A DNA stretch of 6,211 nt from Candidatus Altarchaeales archaeon. GTDB taxonomy: Archaea > Altiarchaeota > Altiarchaeia > IMC4 > QMZM01. The notes under the pieces are model-generated. The model was not told the DNA's origin. It ran no database searches and was given only the letters and a program-made list of their open reading frames with translations. Position numbers and translations under genes: made by a program. This document shows, in pieces, positions 4,290-6,211 of this stretch. The stretch lies in NCBI GenBank assembly GCA_003663115.1, contig QMZJ01000077.1, forward strand, positions 1-6,211, in the 5' to 3' direction. The first letter of the stretch is position 1. Each line of letters starts with the position of its first letter.

Positions 4290-6211
4290 ACCACTTCCTC
4301 TCCTTCTCCTCTTTTTTTGTTATGATATGGTATATAAATAATATTAACGTGATCGACACCAAGAACAATAGCGGTATAAGACCTATCAGGATATATCTGC
4401 CTCCCCTATCCTTAATCACCATGCCGGTAATAGCTGGCCTTTCCCCGGTCCCTGTCTGGGCTTTTAATGTGACTCTATTCACCTCTACCTGTGGATGTAG
4501 ATTGTCCTCTATAACCACTATTCTGGCAATTATCTCCCTCCCGTAGCTTATCCACACCTCTTCTGGATCTACCTCAAACTCTCTAACAAGGGAATAATTA
4601 CCTCTCTTGAGGGACGGTCTGATCCTTATTTCTATGGGAATTGTATCGTTCGCACGACCTATAGTTTCAGCTATCAATGGCCTGCACTGTGGCTCCACCT
4701 TTCCACCTCCCCCCTGATCCATACACACATTCCTATCGTTCACGAACCAGAATTTCCACCTCAATGGCAGATATTCTCCAGCTGAGTAACCTTCCTTTAC
4801 TGGAACTGTAATATTGTATTGAATGACGATACTCGACTTCCGAGATAATTTATATGAAGCGATCCTCTCGTCTCGAATAACAGAAGGGTCGGTCCTCTTG
4901 AACCTCTCCCATATCCTCTCCACTATAGTTTTTATCTCGTCTGTTTTATTCTCAACCGAGGTCAGGGTTTCTCTGATATCTTCCATTCCAGGAACCCTAA
5001 CTCCCCCAACTGTTGGACATTCTCCACAATCCGCGGGACAGTTCTCACAGCTCTCTGAGGCTTCACAGACTCCATTTCCACATACTGCACCCATCGGACA
5101 GCTTCCACAATCCGCGGGACAGTTCTCACAGCTCTCTGAGGCTTCACATATAGAATTACCACAAATTGCACTCCATACAACGTGAAAGCCAGAGACAGCA
5201 TGTGTATTAACTCCCGAAGGGTCTGCCTCGACATGGATTCCATAACTCCCAAGATCGGCATTCAATGGAATATGGTAGTTATAGTAATAGAAGCCTGTAT
5301 GCACCCTTATCATTTGCGTATCCTGTAGGTCATACACAAGGATCGAGCCGTTCCAGTGGGTGATTGTGACATTACAATAAGAGGGATCCACAGGATTTCC
5401 ATTCTGATCGGTTAATGTTGCAAATATTGTCACTACTGAGCCTCTTGTATAATCCTCCTCAACCCCACCGATTACTATGGATGGGGCGCCACCCTCTCTT
5501 AGAGTGATATTGAATCTTATTTCTGTTGAAATCGGATCCTTATTACCGGCAGTATCCCTGCATTTTATATGGTATGTATTCAAGCCAGTTTTTCCAGTTA
5601 CTGATGCAAGAAATCTTGTCGCATTAAATCTCACCATCTGATGGCTCATTTCATCATAATGTGTTTCATTATCTCCCTCATCATCACTTATATATCTGCA
5701 TTCCTCAGTATCATCTGGCACATTTATATCCAGTGTAACATTTTTACTATCATACACATTATGATTATTCACAACGATACCATCCTCAACTGGCGATGTT
5801 TCATCGTATATAAACAATATATATCTGAATTCAGAATTTTGTGCCCTGTCTTCTATACGCACCGTTATATTATTGCTTCCTTCAAGAATATTATTTTCGA
5901 TATACGAACAATCATAACCTCCCAATCCATTATCTATGCAGAAACTTGTATTAAATGATGTCGATGAATTACCATTAATAGATATATTAATCCGTGATAC
6001 ATTAACTCCAGATGTGAAGTCTGATGTTGAAAATTGTACTGCCTTGTTGTTTACTCGAGAACCATTTTCTGGATTAATGGATAAAAAGGTTGGCTTCACA
6101 GTATCCAAAACAAAAGAGATCACAAGAGAATATTCCATGGTATTTGTTCCATTGATATCATCGGCACACCTCACATAATATTGATTTAGACCCTCATGGG
6201 CATTGCTCGGA
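4279..6211 (-). CDS. Large Ig-like/Cys-repeat surface protein with C-terminal TM anchor (5' end outside window)
   Basis: The frame stays open to the window edge. The GTG at 6172-6174 is internal, because the upstream codons (P-S-N-A-H-E-G-L-N-Q-Y-Y) complete an Ig-like strand repeated later in the protein. About 643 residues are visible, numbered from the window edge. They hold Ig-like modules at ~1-38, ~38-138 and ~140-240, two of them ending in a G-L-N-x-Y-x-[VI]-[RK]-C strand, and a macroglobulin/invasin-like beta domain at ~250-345. Two 27-residue Cys repeats follow at 350-398 with six Cys each, then a helical linker at ~408-438, a membrane-proximal beta domain at ~450-585, one TM helix at ~606-630 and a basic 13-residue cytoplasmic tail. 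At least 17 N-x-S/T sequons mark it as extracellular and probably N-glycosylated. Its TAG lies 11 bases inside the HerA-like gene. It is probably the first, or an early, gene of the block and may be the external sensor, adhesin or channel-facing partner of the ATPase. No enzyme motif is visible. Confidence 0.9.
   Translation of the reverse strand, partial: PSNAHEGLNQYYVRCADDINGTNTMEYSLVISFVLDTVKPTFLSINPENGSRVNNKAVQFSTSDFTSGVNVSRINISINGNSSTSFNTSFCIDNGLGGYDCSYIENNILEGSNNITVRIEDRAQNSEFRYILFIYDETSPVEDGIVVNNHNVYDSKNVTLDINVPDDTEECRYISDDEGDNETHYDEMSHQMVRFNATRFLASVTGKTGLNTYHIKCRDTAGNKDPISTEIRFNITLREGGAPSIVIGGVEEDYTRGSVVTIFATLTDQNGNPVDPSYCNVTITHWNGSILVYDLQDTQMIRVHTGFYYYNYHIPLNADLGSYGIHVEADPSGVNTHAVSGFHVVWSAICGNSICEASESCENCPADCGSCPMGAVCGNGVCEASESCENCPADCGECPTVGGVRVPGMEDIRETLTSVENKTDEIKTIVERIWERFKRTDPSVIRDERIASYKLSRKSSIVIQYNITVPVKEGYSAGEYLPLRWKFWFVNDRNVCMDQGGGGKVEPQCRPLIAETIGRANDTIPIEIRIRPSLKRGNYSLVREFEVDPEEVWISYGREIIARIVVIEDNLHPQVEVNRVTLKAQTGTGERPAITGMVIKDRGGRYILIGLIPLLFLVSITLILFIYHIITKKEEKERKWYER
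4297..4303 (-). promoter_or_regulatory. Ribosome binding site for the HerA-like ATPase
   Basis: On the minus strand GGAGAGG lies 7 bases before the ATG at 4287-4289, with a further GGAG slightly upstream. It is inside the last codons of the surface-protein gene, so translation of the two is probably coupled. It supports the chosen start, which directly precedes a good signal peptide. Confidence 0.7.
5023..5148 (-). repeat. Tandem direct repeat: two identical 45-base copies, 81-base period, encoding Cys-rich units
   Basis: Bases 5023-5067 and 5104-5148 are identical over 45 bases and lie 81 bases apart, in frame (27 codons). They encode the core C-E-A-S-E-S-C-E-N-C-P-A-D-C-G of each unit. The flanking parts of the unit (C-G-N-S-I / C-G-N-G-V, and G-S-C-P / G-E-C-P) are similar but diverged. 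Each full unit has six Cys with spacing C-x4-C-x5-C-x2-C-x3-C-x2-C, a likely disulfide-knotted extracellular module resembling the CGNGxxE-type Cys repeats of bacterial and archaeal surface proteins. Confidence 0.95.

Noticed and set aside
4312..4318. A7 run on the minus strand near the end of the surface-protein gene, possibly a slippery site fusing it to the HerA-like gene (loss of one A would enter that frame, which is open here).
   Set aside because: The run simply encodes Lys codons in a basic cytoplasmic tail. The downstream gene has its own strong ribosome binding site, ATG and signal peptide, so a fusion is unnecessary and would put two hydrophobic segments back to back.
5017..5163. 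The 45-base direct repeats as a mini CRISPR array or mobile-element end.
   Set aside because: There are only two copies, in frame within a coding region, and both encode a coherent Cys-rich protein module.
4962..5261. Minus-strand 99-codon open frame with an internal repeat (V-K-P-Q-R-A-V-R-T-V-P-R).
   Set aside because: It is an out-of-frame reading of the Cys-repeat region; the apparent repeat merely reflects the 81-base DNA duplication in the real gene.
6172..6174. GTG as the true start of the surface protein.
   Set aside because: The frame is open to the window edge, and the upstream residues complete an Ig-like strand with the G-L-N-x-Y-x-V-R-C pattern seen again later. There is no signal peptide after the GTG.

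Overview
The window looks archaeal. It holds a membrane-tethered HerA/DUF87-type ATPase, a single-domain KaiC-like (RecA-fold) ATPase, a FlaC/D/E-reminiscent coiled-coil protein and large surface proteins rich in N-glycosylation sequons. Arg is mostly AGA/AGG, ATA is common for Ile, and genes start behind purine-rich GGAG-type ribosome binding sites. The Cys-rich repeat type (CGNGxCE...CPADCG) and Ig-like modules ending in G-L-N-x-Y-x-[IV]-[KR]-C are, from memory, common in DPANN archaea such as Aenigmarchaeota and Woesearchaeota. That placement is a guess; archaeal origin is much firmer.

Layout: bases 2-163 (+) are the 3' end of a gene whose C-terminus resembles a family-4 glycosyltransferase. 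It converges, with only 2 bases between stop codons, on a compact five-gene block filling the rest of the window on the minus strand. In transcription order this block is: (1) the C-terminal ~643 residues of a large secreted, type-I-oriented surface protein with Ig-like modules, two 27-residue Cys repeats, an extracellular helix, a membrane-proximal beta domain and a C-terminal TM helix (4279-6211, 5' end outside); (2) a 683-residue protein with signal peptide, two beta-sandwich ectodomains, one TM helix and a cytoplasmic HerA-like ATPase (2238-4289); (3) a KaiC-like ATPase (1489-2271); (4) a 332-residue coiled-coil protein (489-1487); (5) a 108-residue protein with two TM helices and a coiled-coil tail (166-492). 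The genes overlap by 11, 34 and 4 bases or sit 1 base apart, so they are almost certainly co-transcribed and translationally coupled.

Inference: the five products look like parts of one envelope-spanning machine. Two proteins present ectodomains outside, one of them coupled to a hexameric-type motor inside. A KaiC-like ATPase and coiled-coil proteins would act as cytoplasmic regulator and scaffold, an arrangement reminiscent of FlaH with FlaC/D/E in the archaellum. Neither NurA (the nuclease partner of HerA) nor a pilin or secretion ATPase is visible. The substrate (DNA, protein, or a mechanical/sensory output) cannot be read from the sequence. No RNA genes, CRISPR arrays, insertion sequences or non-coding stretches over 300 bases were seen.
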